From the NCBI RefSeq assembly GCF_014648695.1, contig NZ_BMRP01000009.1, positions 3,291 to 67,290 on the forward strand: a stretch of 64,000 nucleotides of DNA. The letters are read 5' to 3'. Position 1 is the first letter of the stretch, and each line of letters begins with the position of its first letter. The DNA comes from Streptomyces albospinus. Its GTDB lineage: Bacteria > Actinomycetota > Actinomycetes > Streptomycetales > Streptomycetaceae. The notes under the pieces are model-generated. The model did not search any database, was not told where the DNA came from, and was given only the letters and a program-made list of their open reading frames with translations. A program made the position numbers and the translations under genes. Shown here in pieces: positions 43,442 through 53,409 of the stretch.

Positions 43442-45082
43442 TCAGTGCCACGCCCCCGCAGGGGTCCGGCGCACCGTCCCCTCCCCTTCCGCCAGCTTCC
43501 ACTCCCGGTTCAACGGGCCCAGCGGGACCCGGCGTTCGAGAACGGGCGTACCGAAGATGTCGAGGTGCGCACGGAGCGCACCCGAGAGGTCGACGCCGCC
43601 GAAGGCGGACCAGCGGCCGGTGGCGGAGGCGGTGCCGTCCGTGGCGGCGGTGGCGCTGCCGGCGACGTCGGCACGCAGGTAGGGGGCGACGGTGGCGGTC
43701 ACGCCGAGGCTGCCGTAGAGGCCGATACCGGCCTCGGCGCCGAGGCCGGCCTTGACCTTGCCGGCGGCGGCCACGGTGGCCCGTACGGGGGTGCTGTGCA
43801 TCCGGGCTTCGGCGATCGGGGCCCAGCCGCTGGCCTGCCGGTAGCTGCCGCCGACCGCGAAGTCGCCCTTGAGGTCCTGCTTGACGTCGACGGCGGCCTT
43901 GCCGTCGGCGTCGATCTGGAGGTAGCAGGTGAGGTCGAGGTTGACCACGACCGGCACCGGCCCGACCTGGACGACGGGGTCGGCGTGCAGCTTGGCGAAG
44001 GGCACACGCAGCGGTTTCGCCTCGGTGGAGGCAGCCGCCCGGCCCTTGAGCTCCCACTGGGAGGACCAGTCGCCGGCCAGGGTCAGCGAGGCGCCGCCGA
44101 CGCCGCCGCCCTTGCTGCCCTTGCCGCCCTTACTGTCCTTGCTGCCCTCGTAGGAGAAGTCGACCTCGGGGGTGAGCTGGACGTAGCCGGCGGCCGACGC
44201 CTCCGCGGAGACGGGCCCGCCGGGGGGCGTGGGCAGCGCCGCGCCGACGTCCAACCGCAGGGTGCCCAGGGGCAGCTTGGCGCCATGGGGGCCGAAGCGG
44301 AGGCCGCCGTTCCTGGCCCAGGAGACCTTGACCTTGGGGGCGAGCGGCTCGACCGTCACGGAGCTGGGGTCGACGGGCACCGTGCCGTGCGCCGTGGCGT
44401 CGCCGAGCAGCGCGTCGAGCGTGGCCGGCGCGGTGGCGACCTCGGTGCCGTGGCCGGTCCTGCCGACGACCCGGGTGACCTTGGCGAGGACGCCCCGGGG
44501 CGCGCCGGGCGCCGGGGCACTGGCGATGACGTCACCGACGGCCACGTCCGCCTTGGGCGCGGGCGCACCCTTCGACGGACCGGCGGAGGGCGCGGCGGAC
44601 GAGCCGGTCGAGGGCGTGGCGGACGGGCTGTTGGACGGGCTGCCGGACGGGCTGCCGGACGGCGACGGCTTCGGCCGGGTACCCGGCGAGCTCGATGTGC
44701 TCCGCGTGCTCGGCGTGCTCGGCGTGCTCGGCGTGCTGGGCGTGCTGGGCGTGCTGGGTGAATGCCGCACCGTCGACGGGGCGATGACGGCCCGTCCGGT
44801 CTTCCGGTCGAAGGACGCGATCCGGAGCGCGGACTTCTCCGCCGGCCGCCCCGTGGCGCCGCCCGGCCGGGCCACGGCGCTCGGGGTGCTGCCGTCGGCA
44901 CCGTCGCCGGCGGCCCGTACGGCCAGTTGCGGCGAGGCCGTGGAGTCCGCAGCCGCCGGCTCCGCGTCGGCGCCGGACGCGCCGGGCCGGGGTCCCGCGC
45001 ACCCGGCAACGAGCAGCGAGGCGGTGGCGACGGCCAGTAAGGGGGCTATCCCGGAACGGGCAATCCTGGTGGATCTGCGCAC
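43442..45082 (-). CDS. Secreted lipoprotein with Ser/Thr/Pro-repeat linker, function unknown
   Basis: A 546-residue protein. A lipobox LLVAGC (Cys about residue 24) makes it a lipoprotein anchored outside the membrane. A low-complexity linker follows with TPS/TPST tandem repeats and GSPSGSPSNSP, then a mainly beta domain of about 350 residues with no motif I recognise (VGDVIASAPAPGAPRGVLAKVTRVV, VTVEPLAPKVKVSW, VNLDLTCYLQIDADGKAAVDV). The GTG start at 45082 has AGGATC upstream. The repeat DNA is listed separately. Streptomyces homologues are annotated as hypothetical as far as I know. Confidence 0.78.
   Translation of the reverse strand: MRRSTRIARSGIAPLLAVATASLLVAGCAGPRPGASGADAEPAAADSTASPQLAVRAAGDGADGSTPSAVARPGGATGRPAEKSALRIASFDRKTGRAVIAPSTVRHSPSTPSTPSTPSTPSTPSTRSTSSSPGTRPKPSPSGSPSGSPSNSPSATPSTGSSAAPSAGPSKGAPAPKADVAVGDVIASAPAPGAPRGVLAKVTRVVGRTGHGTEVATAPATLDALLGDATAHGTVPVDPSSVTVEPLAPKVKVSWARNGGLRFGPHGAKLPLGTLRLDVGAALPTPPGGPVSAEASAAGYVQLTPEVDFSYEGSKDSKGGKGSKGGGVGGASLTLAGDWSSQWELKGRAAASTEAKPLRVPFAKLHADPVVQVGPVPVVVNLDLTCYLQIDADGKAAVDVKQDLKGDFAVGGSYRQASGWAPIAEARMHSTPVRATVAAAGKVKAGLGAEAGIGLYGSLGVTATVAPYLRADVAGSATAATDGTASATGRWSAFGGVDLSGALRAHLDIFGTPVLERRVPLGPLNREWKLAEGEGTVRRTPAGAWH
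44698..44760 (-). repeat. Nine-base tandem repeat in the lipoprotein gene
   Basis: About six to seven tandem copies of a 9-base unit (CTCGGCGTG and variants on the plus strand) encode repeated Thr-Pro-Ser. In-frame tandem repeats of this kind change copy number by slippage, which would alter linker length without breaking the frame. Confidence 0.85.
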
Positions 45083-45272
45083 AGTTGGATCCTGGGGGGT
45101 GAAGTGTGGGGTGGACCGGGGAAGTTGACACCCGGCCGAACCGCTACCCACTGGTAACGATTCGCAAGATCCTGCCATGCGCACCGCGGGCAAAACACCC
45201 GCTCACCCGCCGTAAACGGATGATCTGGCTCACATCCGCGCGCCCCGCACGACAGCGCCCCTCAATACCCCC

Positions 45273-45545
45273 TCAATACCCGCGCGCTATCCGGTCCTGC
45301 GCCTCCCGGACCAGCTCCCGGAACTCCTCGTCCGCCGCCGCGTCCCCGCCGCCCGGCCCGCCCCCCGGCTCGTGGCGCTCCAGGAAGTCGGCCAGGTCCT
45401 CCCCCACGTCCTCGTCCGGCAGCTGCTCGGCCAGCTCCTGGCGTATCCGCGCCGCGAACTCCTCCGACGCGAGCGCCGCACCCGCCTTCCGCCGGCGCCG
45501 CTCGCGCGCCCGCTCCCGCAGCGGCTTCCACAGGCGTGCCCGCAC
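45273..45545 (-). CDS. Small charged protein, function unknown
   Basis: A 90-residue protein with a very basic N-terminus ([20 protein letters not shown]), an acidic middle ([21 protein letters not shown]) and a Gly-rich linker before [20 protein letters not shown]. It is predicted helical, with no membrane segment. The GTG at 45545 has a GGGGG run upstream. The frame is open further upstream, but that part lacks coding character. It diverges from coaA. I do not recognise it. Confidence 0.55.
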   Translation of the reverse strand: MRARLWKPLRERARERRRRKAGAALASEEFAARIRQELAEQLPDEDVGEDLADFLERHEPGGGPGGGDAAADEEFRELVREAQDRIARGY

Positions 45546-45700
45546 GCCAACCCCCCACTCGTTCCGGCGGCCCGCACCCCGCGCCGCCCCGGCTGCCGAC
45601 CGTACCGGGCCCGCGGAGCCGGGTACAGACGCGCGGCTCGGGCCGCCCCGGACCGCCGCACCGGCACCCCGGCGCGCACCGCCCGCCCCGGCTGCGGACA

Positions 45701-46699
45701 ATGGGGCCCGTGCCCCTGACGACGGATCCGCAGCAACGACGCCGCGCCGAGCGCTCCCCGTACGTCGATCTGACGCGCGCGGAGTGGAGCGCCCTGCGGG
45801 AGAAGACCCCGCTGCCCCTGACCGCCGACGAGGTCGAGCGGCTGCGCGGCCTGGGCGATGTCATCGACCTCGACGAGGTACGCGACGTCTACCTGCCGCT
45901 CTCCCGGCTGCTCAACCTCTACGTGGGCGCCACCAGCAACCTGCGCGGCGCCCTCAACACCTTCCTGGGCGACGCGGGCGGCGGCCACGGCTCCCAGCCC
46001 GGCACCCCGTTCGTCATAGGGGTCGCGGGCAGCGTCGCGGTCGGCAAGTCCACCACCGCCCGGCTCCTCCAGGCGCTGCTGGCCCGCTGGCCCGAGCACC
46101 CGCGCGTCGAGCTGGTCACCACCGACGGCTTCCTCTTCCCCAACGCCGAACTGCACCGGCGCGGCCTGATGTCCCGCAAGGGCTTCCCCGAGTCGTACGA
46201 CCGCCGGGCGCTGACCCGCTTCGTCGCGGATGTGAAGTCCGGCAAGGCGGAGGTCACCGCGCCGGTCTACTCGCACCTCATCTACGACATCGTGCCGGGC
46301 GAGCGACTTGCCGTGCACCGGCCCGACATCCTCATCGTCGAGGGCCTCAACGTCCTCCAGCCGGCCCTCCCCGGCAAGGACGGCCGCACCCGCCTGGGCC
46401 TCGCCGACTTCTTCGACTTCTCCGTCTACGTGGACGCCCGCACCGAGGACATCGAGCAGTGGTACCTCGGCCGGTTCCGCAAGCTGCGCGAGACCGCCTT
46501 CCAGAACCCCTTCTCGTACTTCCGCAAGTACACCCAGGTGTCCGAGGACGAGGCCCTCGACTACGCCCGCATGACGTGGCGCACCATCAACAAGCCCAAT
46601 CTCCAGCAGAACGTCGCCCCGACCCGGGGCCGCGCGAACCTGGTCCTGCGCAAGGGGTCCGACCACAAGGTCCAGCGGCTGTCGCTGCGCAAGCTCTGA
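45701..46699 (+). CDS. coaA: Pantothenate kinase, type I
   Basis: CoaA (332 aa) phosphorylates pantothenate, the committed step of CoA synthesis. The P-loop [18 protein letters not shown], the [28 protein letters not shown] segment, YDIVPGE and EGLNVLQP are all diagnostic of the E. coli-type kinase. The ATG at 45701 is used; a GTG at 45710 in the same frame is an alternative. It is monocistronic and ends in a strong hairpin facing glmM. Confidence 0.96.
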   Translation: MGPVPLTTDPQQRRRAERSPYVDLTRAEWSALREKTPLPLTADEVERLRGLGDVIDLDEVRDVYLPLSRLLNLYVGATSNLRGALNTFLGDAGGGHGSQPGTPFVIGVAGSVAVGKSTTARLLQALLARWPEHPRVELVTTDGFLFPNAELHRRGLMSRKGFPESYDRRALTRFVADVKSGKAEVTAPVYSHLIYDIVPGERLAVHRPDILIVEGLNVLQPALPGKDGRTRLGLADFFDFSVYVDARTEDIEQWYLGRFRKLRETAFQNPFSYFRKYTQVSEDEALDYARMTWRTINKPNLQQNVAPTRGRANLVLRKGSDHKVQRLSLRKL

Positions 46700-46706
46700 A
46701 ACGGCT

Positions 46707-46742
46707 CCGGCCCGGTACCGGCAGTTGCCGGTACCGGGCCGG
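46707..46742. terminator. Bidirectional terminator hairpin
   Basis: CCGGCCCGGTACCGGCA and TGCCGGTACCGGGCCGG pair almost perfectly over 16-17 bases around a tight loop, between the convergent coaA and glmM stops. Confidence 0.9.
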
Positions 46743-46766
46743 ATCACGATCCGGAGCGGAACTCCA

Positions 46767-48125
46767 CTAGCCCAGCGCGGACTTGACCACGTCGGCCAGC
46801 CGGCCGGCCACCGCCCGGGCCTGCTCGATGTCCGCCGCCTCGACCATCACCCGCACCAGCGGCTCGGTGCCCGAGGGACGCAGCAGCACCCGCCCGGTCG
46901 CGCCCAGTTCGCGCTCCGCCTCGGCGACCGCCGCGGACAGCTCGGGCGAGGTGGCCACCCGCGACTTGTCGACGTCGGGGACGTTGATGAGGATCTGCGG
47001 CAGCCGCTCCATGACGCCCGCCAGCTCGGCCAGCGACCGCCCGGTCGCCGCGACCCGGGCCGCCAGCATCAGCCCGGTCAGCGTCCCGTCACCGGTCGTG
47101 GCGTGGTCCAGCACGATGACGTGCCCGGACTGCTCCCCGCCCAGCGCGTAGCCGTGGGCCTTCATCTCCTCCAGCACGTACCGGTCGCCGACCGCGGTCT
47201 GCACGAAGTCGATGCCCTCGCGCTCCATCGCCAGCTTGAAGCCCAGGTTGGACATCACGGTGGCGACGACGGTGTTCTTGCGCAGCGTCCCGGCCTCGCG
47301 CATGCCGAGCGACAGGACGGCCAGGATCTGGTCGCCGTCGACCTCGTTGCCGTCGCGGTCCACGGCCAGGCAGCGGTCCGCGTCGCCGTCGTGCGCGACG
47401 CCCAGGTCCGCGCCGTGCTCGACGACGGCGGCCCGGAGCTTGTCGAGGTGGGTGGAGCCGCAGGCGGCGTTGATGTTCAGGCCGTCCGGCTCGGTGCCGA
47501 TGGTGACGACCTCGGCGCCGGCCCGCGCGAACGCCTCGGGCGAGACCCGCGCCGCCGCACCGTGCGCGCCGTCGATGACGATCGTCAGCCCGTCCAGGCG
47601 GTTGGGCAGCACGCCGACCAGGTGCGCGACGTACTTGTCGAAGCCCTCGTCGTAGTCGGTGACCCGGCCCACGCCGGCGCCGGTCGGCCGCTCCCACGGC
47701 TCACCGGAGCTGTGCGCGCGGTAGGTCTGCTCGATCCGGTCCTCCAGATCGTCGGCGAGCTTGTGGCCGCCGCGGGCGAAGAACTTGATGCCGTTGTCGG
47801 GCATCGGGTTGTGGCTGGCGGAGAGCATCACACCCAGGTCCGCGCCGAGCGAACCGGTCAGATACGCGACCGCCGGGGTCGGCAGCACGCCCACCCGCAG
47901 CACATCCACACCGGCGCTGGCCAGACCGGCCACCACCGCCGCTTCCAGGAACTCCCCCGACGCCCGCGGATCGCGACCGACCACGGCCACCGGCCGGTGC
48001 CCTTCAAAGGTGCCTGCCTCGGCCAGCACATGCGCCGCCGCGACCGACAGGCCGAGCGCCAGCTCCGCCGTGAGATCCGCATTGGCGACGCCGCGCACTC
48101 CGTCCGTGCCGAAGAGTCGTCCCAC
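46767..48125 (-). CDS. glmM: Phosphoglucosamine mutase GlmM
   Basis: GlmM (452 aa) converts glucosamine-6-phosphate to glucosamine-1-phosphate, following GlmS in UDP-GlcNAc synthesis. [14 protein letters not shown] at the start, the phosphoserine loop [15 protein letters not shown], the metal loop [15 protein letters not shown] and the C-terminal [14 protein letters not shown] are all present. The GTG at 48125 has GGAGGA 5 bases upstream. It lies 140 bases downstream of rpsI, separated by a terminator. Confidence 0.97.
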   Translation of the reverse strand: MGRLFGTDGVRGVANADLTAELALGLSVAAAHVLAEAGTFEGHRPVAVVGRDPRASGEFLEAAVVAGLASAGVDVLRVGVLPTPAVAYLTGSLGADLGVMLSASHNPMPDNGIKFFARGGHKLADDLEDRIEQTYRAHSSGEPWERPTGAGVGRVTDYDEGFDKYVAHLVGVLPNRLDGLTIVIDGAHGAAARVSPEAFARAGAEVVTIGTEPDGLNINAACGSTHLDKLRAAVVEHGADLGVAHDGDADRCLAVDRDGNEVDGDQILAVLSLGMREAGTLRKNTVVATVMSNLGFKLAMEREGIDFVQTAVGDRYVLEEMKAHGYALGGEQSGHVIVLDHATTGDGTLTGLMLAARVAATGRSLAELAGVMERLPQILINVPDVDKSRVATSPELSAAVAEAERELGATGRVLLRPSGTEPLVRVMVEAADIEQARAVAGRLADVVKSALG

Positions 48126-48195
48126 TGGTGTCCTCCGAGTTTCTGAGCTTGGACCAGAGCATCGATTCCAGGTATACGCCCCAGGTCCCGGATGC

Positions 48196-48235
48196 CGAAC
48201 GCCCCGGCAGCACGGAAGTGCCACCGGGGCGTTCG
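48196..48235 (-). terminator. Terminator after rpsI
   Basis: CGAACGCCCCGG and CCGGGGCGTTCG form a perfect 12-bp stem, with a second small stem (GCAC/GTGC) in the loop, 30 bases past the rpsI stop. Some read-through into glmM is possible. Confidence 0.85.
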
Positions 48236-48265
48236 CCAAGAGCTGCCCTGTTGCAGCGAGCGTGA

Positions 48266-48769
48266 TTAGCGCTTGCTGTACTGCGGCGCCTTGCGGGCCT
48301 TCTTGAGACCGGCCTTCTTGCGCTCGACCGCACGGTCGTCACGCTTGAGGAACCCGGCCTTCTTCAGGGCGGGGCGGTTGGCGTCCACGTCCGCCTCGTT
48401 CAGCGCACGGGCCACGCCCAGGCGCAGCGCACCGGCCTGGCCGGAGATGCCGCCGCCGGCGATGCGGGCGATGACGTCGTAGCGGTTGTCGAGCTCGAGC
48501 ACCTTGAAGGGCTCGTTGACTTCCTGCTGGTGCACCTTGTTGGGGAAGTAGCCCTCAAGGGTGCGACCGTTGATCTTCCACTGGCCGGTGCCCGGGACGA
48601 TCCGGACGCGGGCGATGGCGTTCTTGCGGCGGCCCAGGCCGGCGGCCGGCTGCGGGTCGCCGAAGCGGGAAGCGACGGACTCGGAGGTGTACTCCGACTC
48701 CACGACCTCGGTCTCGGTGGTGTACTCCTCGACCTCGTCCAGCGGGGTCTCGGGGGTGGTCTCAGCCAC
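48266..48769 (-). CDS. rpsI: 30S ribosomal protein S9
   Basis: S9 (167 aa) of the small subunit. The core from [26 protein letters not shown] to the basic end ([20 protein letters not shown], with its tail at the P-site tRNA) is typical. The acidic N-terminal extension of about 40 residues ([19 protein letters not shown]) is normal for actinomycetes. It follows rplM by 42 bases in the conserved rplM-rpsI operon. Confidence 0.97.
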   Translation of the reverse strand: MAETTPETPLDEVEEYTTETEVVESEYTSESVASRFGDPQPAAGLGRRKNAIARVRIVPGTGQWKINGRTLEGYFPNKVHQQEVNEPFKVLELDNRYDVIARIAGGGISGQAGALRLGVARALNEADVDANRPALKKAGFLKRDDRAVERKKAGLKKARKAPQYSKR

Positions 48770-48811
48770 GATGCTCCTCAGATTCTCTGTCGTCTTAGGG
48801 GGTGGCCGGAC

Positions 48812-49255
48812 TTACTGCGCGACCTGGGTGATCTCGAACGGGACCGGCTGCTGCGCAGCGTGCGGGTGCTCGGCGCCCGCGTAGACCTTCAGCTTCGAGA
48901 GCATCTGACGGCCGAGGGTGTTCTTGGGGAGCATGCCCTTGATGGCCTTCTCGACGGCCTTCTCGGGGCTCTTGGTCAGCAGCTCGTCGTAACGGACGGA
49001 GCGCAGACCACCCGGGAAGCCGGAGTGGCGGTAAGCCATCTTCTGGGTCTTCTTGTTGCCGGAGAGGTGCACCTTCTCGGCGTTGATGATGATGACGAAG
49101 TCACCGGTGTCAACGTGAGGGGCGTAGACCGGCTTGTGCTTGCCCCGGAGAAGGGACGCGGCCTGGCTGGCCAGACGGCCCAGGACAACGTCCTGCGCGT
49201 CAATGATGTGCCACTGGCGCTGAACATCGCCGGGCTTGGGGCTGAACGTACGCAC
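48812..49255 (-). CDS. rplM: 50S ribosomal protein L13
   Basis: L13 (147 aa). [40 protein letters not shown], then [22 protein letters not shown] and [30 protein letters not shown], are the standard signature. It is the first gene of the rplM-rpsI operon, with a good promoter candidate at 49434-49463 about 180 bases upstream. Confidence 0.97.
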   Translation of the reverse strand: MRTFSPKPGDVQRQWHIIDAQDVVLGRLASQAASLLRGKHKPVYAPHVDTGDFVIIINAEKVHLSGNKKTQKMAYRHSGFPGGLRSVRYDELLTKSPEKAVEKAIKGMLPKNTLGRQMLSKLKVYAGAEHPHAAQQPVPFEITQVAQ

Positions 49256-49433
49256 GTCTTAGCCTTCGCTTCGTAAGTGATGGGTCCTGTACTGGCCACC
49301 ACGGCTGATCACACAGCAGGGCGGTGCTACGGGTGACGCAACCCGATCGTCCGCCGCTGGTCAACGGCCCGGTGAGCCGGCGTAAGGGCCCCTCACGTGA
49401 GATAGAGCAAGCCAATACGCATAACGAACTGGC

Positions 49434-49463
49434 AGAATACCGGCCCGCACCCAGCGGGGTCAA
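49434..49463 (-). promoter_or_regulatory. Promoter of rplM-rpsI
   Basis: On the minus strand TTGACC (49463-49458) and TATTCT (49439-49434) are 18 bases apart, a good housekeeping promoter. Its -35 overlaps the last codons of the upstream glycosyltransferase gene, and the leader of about 170 bases precedes rplM. Confidence 0.6.
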
Positions 49464-50737
49464 AACACGCCCCGGACCGGCTCCCGGCCCCGCGCCGGCC
49501 CGTCCGCCGGCCCGTCCGCCGGCTCGCCCGCCTCCGGAGCCCGCCACCGCACCGCACAGGTCCACGCGGCCACCCCCGCCAGCAGCCACAGCGCCGCCGC
49601 GTCCCGGAAGGCCCGCCGCTGGATCGCCTCCAGGTGCGGCCAGGCGAAACCGGAGACCTGCGGCACCAGCGCGATCCAGAACCAGGCCGTACGCGGCACC
49701 GACCCGGCCGCCACCACCGACGCCAGCAGCGGCCCCAGCACCACCAGCAGATAGTGGTCGAAGGACGGCCGGGAGACGAGGAAGGCCGCCAGCATCAGCA
49801 TCGCCGCGGTCTCCACCAGCCGCCGCGGCCCGCCGTCCGCACGCCGCCAGCGCACCCGGGCGCAGCCCAGCCCGACCGCCGCCGCGAGCACCGCGACCCC
49901 GTACGCGAGCGGCGCCGGCACCCCCAGCCGCGTCAGGACCATCCCCACCGAGGCGTCGTACGGCCGGGCGAAGGCGTCCTGCCCGCGGAGCAGGAACGGC
50001 AGCGTGTGCGTGAAGAACATCCCCGGCCGCGGCATCACCAGCGCCGCCGGCACCGACGCCACCACCGGGACCGCGACGGCCACCGCCAGCGCGCGCCCGC
50101 GCCGGGCGAGGACGAAGAGCAGCAGCAGCGGCGCCAGCAGCGGCTTGACCGCCAGCGCGCACCCGACCACCGCACCGGCCGCCGTCCACCGCCCGCGCGC
50201 CGCGCAGAGCACCGCCGCCGGCAGCGCCACCACCGACGCCAGCGTCCAGTTCCCGATGTTCACCACGTTGCGCAGCGGCTCGAAGAACACCAGCGCCACC
50301 ACCCCCAGCGCCGCCAGCCGGCTGCCCGCGCCCACCCGGAAGATCCGCAGCGACGCCCACCACCCCGAAAGCACCGCCGCGGCCCCCGCCACCGGCACCA
50401 GCACCCGCAGCTCCCGCGGGCCCAGCAGCGCCTCGGGCACCGCCGCGAGCACCGCGCTCGGCAGGTAGAGGAACCGCTTGTCGGCGTACGGGGCCCCGCC
50501 GTCCAGCAGCGCCCGCGCGGCCCGCACGACGAAGTCGTTGTCCATCCCCAGCGTCGGGCTGGTCCGGTGCAGCTCCCAGACCAGCACCGCCAGCAGCCCT
50601 CCGGCCACCGACCGCAGCCCCCACGAGGCCCGCCCGCGCAGCCACGCGGCCAGAGCCGAATCCGCCGCCGGCTCCCCCGCCAACCCCCCTGCCAACTCGC
50701 CTGAATTGACGGTCTTGACCGGTTTCTCCGCACTCAT
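49460..50737 (-). CDS. GT87-like (DUF2029) membrane mannosyltransferase-type protein
   Basis: A 425-residue integral membrane protein with about ten hydrophobic segments, resembling the polyprenyl-phosphate-mannose-dependent alpha-mannosyltransferases of actinobacteria (GT-C fold, GT87). Visible features are TSPTLGMDNDFVVRAARALLDGGAPYADKRFLYLPSAVL (first loop with the conserved Asp and YxxxRFLYLP), EPLRNVVNIGNWTLAS, ALAVKPLLAPLLLLF and SRPSFDHYLLVVLGPLL. A short ADGPADGP repeat lies in the tail. It probably glycosylates lipid- or protein-linked glycans at the outer membrane face. Substrate inferred. Confidence 0.82.
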   Translation of the reverse strand: MSAEKPVKTVNSGELAGGLAGEPAADSALAAWLRGRASWGLRSVAGGLLAVLVWELHRTSPTLGMDNDFVVRAARALLDGGAPYADKRFLYLPSAVLAAVPEALLGPRELRVLVPVAGAAAVLSGWWASLRIFRVGAGSRLAALGVVALVFFEPLRNVVNIGNWTLASVVALPAAVLCAARGRWTAAGAVVGCALAVKPLLAPLLLLFVLARRGRALAVAVAVPVVASVPAALVMPRPGMFFTHTLPFLLRGQDAFARPYDASVGMVLTRLGVPAPLAYGVAVLAAAVGLGCARVRWRRADGGPRRLVETAAMLMLAAFLVSRPSFDHYLLVVLGPLLASVVAAGSVPRTAWFWIALVPQVSGFAWPHLEAIQRRAFRDAAALWLLAGVAAWTCAVRWRAPEAGEPADGPADGPARGREPVRGVF

Positions 50738-50804
50738 GCGGCCAGGCTAGGAGCCGCCCCGGCCACCGCTCCCGCCGACACTCCCCCAGGGGCCGGCGAG
50801 CCCT

Positions 50805-52439
50805 TCACGGCGCGGGGCGGCCCCGCGTCTCGTCCCACACCGGCTGTGCCGTCTCCCGTACGGTCCCGTCCGCGCCGAACACCAGGAACCGGTCGAAGGA
50901 CCGCGCGAACCACCGGTCGTGGGTCACCGCCAGCACCGTCCCCTCGTACGCCTCCAGCCCCTCCTGGAGCGCCTCCGCGGACTCCAGGTCCAGGTTGTCG
51001 GTCGGCTCGTCCAGCAGCAGCGCGGTCGCCCCGGAGAGCTCCAGCAGCAGGATCTGGAAGCGCGCCTGCTGCCCGCCCGACAGCCGCTCGAAGCGCTGCT
51101 CGGCCTGCTTCTCCAGCTCGTAGCGGCGCAGCACCGACATCGCCTGGCCCTGGTTCCTGGCGTGCTCGGTCCACAGCACGTCGAGGAGGGTGCGGCCCAT
51201 CAGCTCGGGGTGTGCATGCGTCTGCGCGAAGTGCCCGGCGACGACGCGGGCACCCAGCTTCCAGGCACCGGAGTGCGCGACCGGGTTCTGTGTGTCCCCG
51301 GCCAGCAGCCGCAGGAAGTGCGACTTCCCCGAGCCGTTCGAGCCCAGGACGGCCACCCGCTCCCCGTAGAACACCTCCAGGTCGAAGGGCCGCATCAGGC
51401 CGGTGAGTTCCAGGTTCTCGCAGGTCACCGCCCGGACGCCGGTGCGCCCGCCGCGCAGCCGCATGGTGATCTCCTGCTCGCGCGGCGGCTCCGGCGGCGG
51501 GCCGGCCTCCTCGAACTTCCGCAGCCGGGTCTGCGCCGCGGCGTACCGCGAGGCCATCTCATGACTGACCGACGCCGCCTGCCGCAGCGAGACCACCAGC
51601 TTCTTCAGCTGGGCGTGCTTCTCGTCCCAGCGCCGCCGCAGCTCCTCGAAGCGCGCGAAGCGCTCCCGGCGGGCCTCGTGGTACGTGGCGAAACCGCCGC
51701 CGTGCACCCACACATCGGACCCCGCAGGACCCGGCTCGACGCTGATGATCTTCTCCGCGGCGCGGGCCAGCAGCTCCCGGTCGTGCGAGACGAACAGCAC
51801 CGTCTTACGGGTCTGCCGCAGCTGCTCCTCCAGCCACCGCTTGCCCGGCACGTCCAGATAGTTGTCCGGCTCGTCCAGCAGCAGCACCTCGTCCGTACCG
51901 CGCAGCAGCGATTCCAGCACCAGCCGCTTCTGCTGGCCCCCGGAGAGCGTGCGCACCCGGCGCCACTGCGCCTTCTCGTACGGCAGCCCCAGCGCCGCCG
52001 TGGTGCAGATGTCCCAGGCCGTCTCGGCCTCGTAGCCGCGCGCCTCGGCCCAGTCGCTGAGCGCCTGCGCATACGCCATCTGCGCGGCCTCGTCGTCATC
52101 ATCCGCCGTCATGATCGCCTCTTCGGCCGCGTCCACCGCTGCCGCCGCCTGGCGGATCCGCGGGTGCGCGACCGACACCAGCAGGTCCCGCACCGTCCGC
52201 TCGTCCTGCACGGACCCCACGAACTGCGGCATCACGCCCAGCCCCCCGCCGACCGCGACCGTCCCGCCGTGCGGCTCCAGCTCGCCCGCGATCAGCCGCA
52301 GCAGGGTCGTCTTGCCCGCGCCGTTGGCTCCGACCAATGCCACCGAAGCGCCCTCCCCCACCCGGAAGGACACATCCCCCAGGAGAGCCCTCCCGTCCGG
52401 CAGGTAGTACTCCAGGTGCGCGGCTTCCAGATGTCCCAT
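50805..52439 (-). CDS. ABC-F family ATPase (ribosome-associated type)
   Basis: A 544-residue protein with two ABC domains and no membrane segment. First: VALVGANGAGKTTLLRLIAG, LSGGQQKRLVLESLL, VLLLDEPDNYLDVPGK, VSHDREL. Second: VAVLGSNGSGKSHFLRLLAG, LSGGQQARFQILLLEL, LLLDEPTDNLDLESAEAL, VTHDRWF. A charged linker (RRERFARFEELRRRWDEKHAQLKKLV) forms the P-site tRNA-interaction motif. Such proteins act at the ribosome in translation or antibiotic resistance. No biosynthetic cluster is near, so a housekeeping role is likelier. Confidence 0.93.
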   Translation of the reverse strand: MGHLEAAHLEYYLPDGRALLGDVSFRVGEGASVALVGANGAGKTTLLRLIAGELEPHGGTVAVGGGLGVMPQFVGSVQDERTVRDLLVSVAHPRIRQAAAAVDAAEEAIMTADDDDEAAQMAYAQALSDWAEARGYEAETAWDICTTAALGLPYEKAQWRRVRTLSGGQQKRLVLESLLRGTDEVLLLDEPDNYLDVPGKRWLEEQLRQTRKTVLFVSHDRELLARAAEKIISVEPGPAGSDVWVHGGGFATYHEARRERFARFEELRRRWDEKHAQLKKLVVSLRQAASVSHEMASRYAAAQTRLRKFEEAGPPPEPPREQEITMRLRGGRTGVRAVTCENLELTGLMRPFDLEVFYGERVAVLGSNGSGKSHFLRLLAGDTQNPVAHSGAWKLGARVVAGHFAQTHAHPELMGRTLLDVLWTEHARNQGQAMSVLRRYELEKQAEQRFERLSGGQQARFQILLLELSGATALLLDEPTDNLDLESAEALQEGLEAYEGTVLAVTHDRWFARSFDRFLVFGADGTVRETAQPVWDETRGRPAP

Positions 52440-52495
52440 GGGCCGGATTCTCTCCGCCCCCCACGCGTTACACCAACCGCATTAGGATGCGCGGC

Positions 52496-53353
52496 ATGAG
52501 CTTTGGGCAAGGGGGGCCGTTCGGCGGCCCCGGGGGGTCCACCCCGGACTGGGACGCGCTCGCCGACGAGAGCGAGGCGCGCGGCCGTCGCAAGCGCTGG
52601 ATGATGATCGGCGGCGGCGTGGTCGCCGCCCTCGCGATCGCCGGGATCGTCGCCGCCGCCGTCATGAACAGCAACTCACCGGGCGGCAACCCCACGGCCC
52701 AGCCCACCGCCTCCGGCCAGACCGCAGCCCCGGACGACAAGCCCTCGTTCCCCGACGTCTCGGTCCCGCCGCCGCCCAACCCGCAGGACTACATCTCCGA
52801 CCCCAAGAAGGACACCGCGCCGCTCACCCCGGCCACCCTCTTCCCGCAGAAGAGCATGGTCGTCGGCGAGAACAGCTACCCGCAGACCGCCACCGACAAC
52901 AGCACGGACTGCACCGCCGCCGCCCAGGGCGCACTGGTCTCCTCGCTCACCCACAACGGCTGCAAGCAGCTGCTGCGCGCCACGTACGCCAAGGACGGGG
53001 TCGCGGTCACCATCGGCGTCGCGGTCTTCGACTCCCCCGCGAAGGCCACCGCGGTGATGAACGAGAGCAAGCCCAACCTCCTGCCGCTCTCCGGCGGCGG
53101 CGTCCCGGCGAGCTTCTGCCAGGGCACCAAGTGCCGGATGACCACCAACGCCACCGGCCGCTACGCGTACTTCACCATCGCCGGCTACACCAACGGCAAG
53201 GACGTCACCGCGAGCGACACCAAGGCCCAGCAGATCATGCGGGACGGCGGCTCGTACGCCTTCGCCCAGATCGCCCAGCGCGGCAAGGACCAGGCCGCCA
53301 AGGCCGCCGAGAAGCAGCTCCAGGACGCCCGCAGGAAGGCCGGCAAGTCCTGA
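52496..53353 (+). CDS. Membrane-anchored extracellular protein, function unknown
   Basis: A 285-residue protein. The N-terminal 35 residues are Gly-rich and charged, one membrane helix follows (about 36-58), then a Pro/Thr/Ala linker and an extracellular domain with four Cys (TDCTAAAQG, HNGCKQLL, FCQGTKCRM) that could form two disulphides. The C-terminus is a charged helix (KDQAAKAAEKQLQDARRKA). No enzymatic motif is seen. An ATG 3 codons earlier is an alternative start. It is monocistronic, ending in a terminator shared with truA. Conserved hypothetical in Streptomyces, as far as I know. Confidence 0.8.
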   Translation: MSFGQGGPFGGPGGSTPDWDALADESEARGRRKRWMMIGGGVVAALAIAGIVAAAVMNSNSPGGNPTAQPTASGQTAAPDDKPSFPDVSVPPPPNPQDYISDPKKDTAPLTPATLFPQKSMVVGENSYPQTATDNSTDCTAAAQGALVSSLTHNGCKQLLRATYAKDGVAVTIGVAVFDSPAKATAVMNESKPNLLPLSGGGVPASFCQGTKCRMTTNATGRYAYFTIAGYTNGKDVTASDTKAQQIMRDGGSYAFAQIAQRGKDQAAKAAEKQLQDARRKAGKS

Positions 53354-53370
53354 CGCCCCCGGTGGCACCT

Positions 53371-53395
53371 CCCCCGCGCCCCATCGGCGCGGGGG
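53371..53395. terminator. Bidirectional terminator hairpin
   Basis: CCCCCGCGCC and GGCGCGGGGG form a perfect 10-bp stem with a 5-base loop between the convergent membrane protein and truA genes. Confidence 0.85.
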
Positions 53396-53409
53396 CCCTG
53401 CGCCGCCGC

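Noticed and set aside
41391..43682. A 763-codon open frame on the plus strand opposite glmS
   Set aside because: Its codon pattern is the mirror of glmS, its product is His/Arg/Val-rich low complexity, and glmS is certain. High GC makes such antisense frames common.
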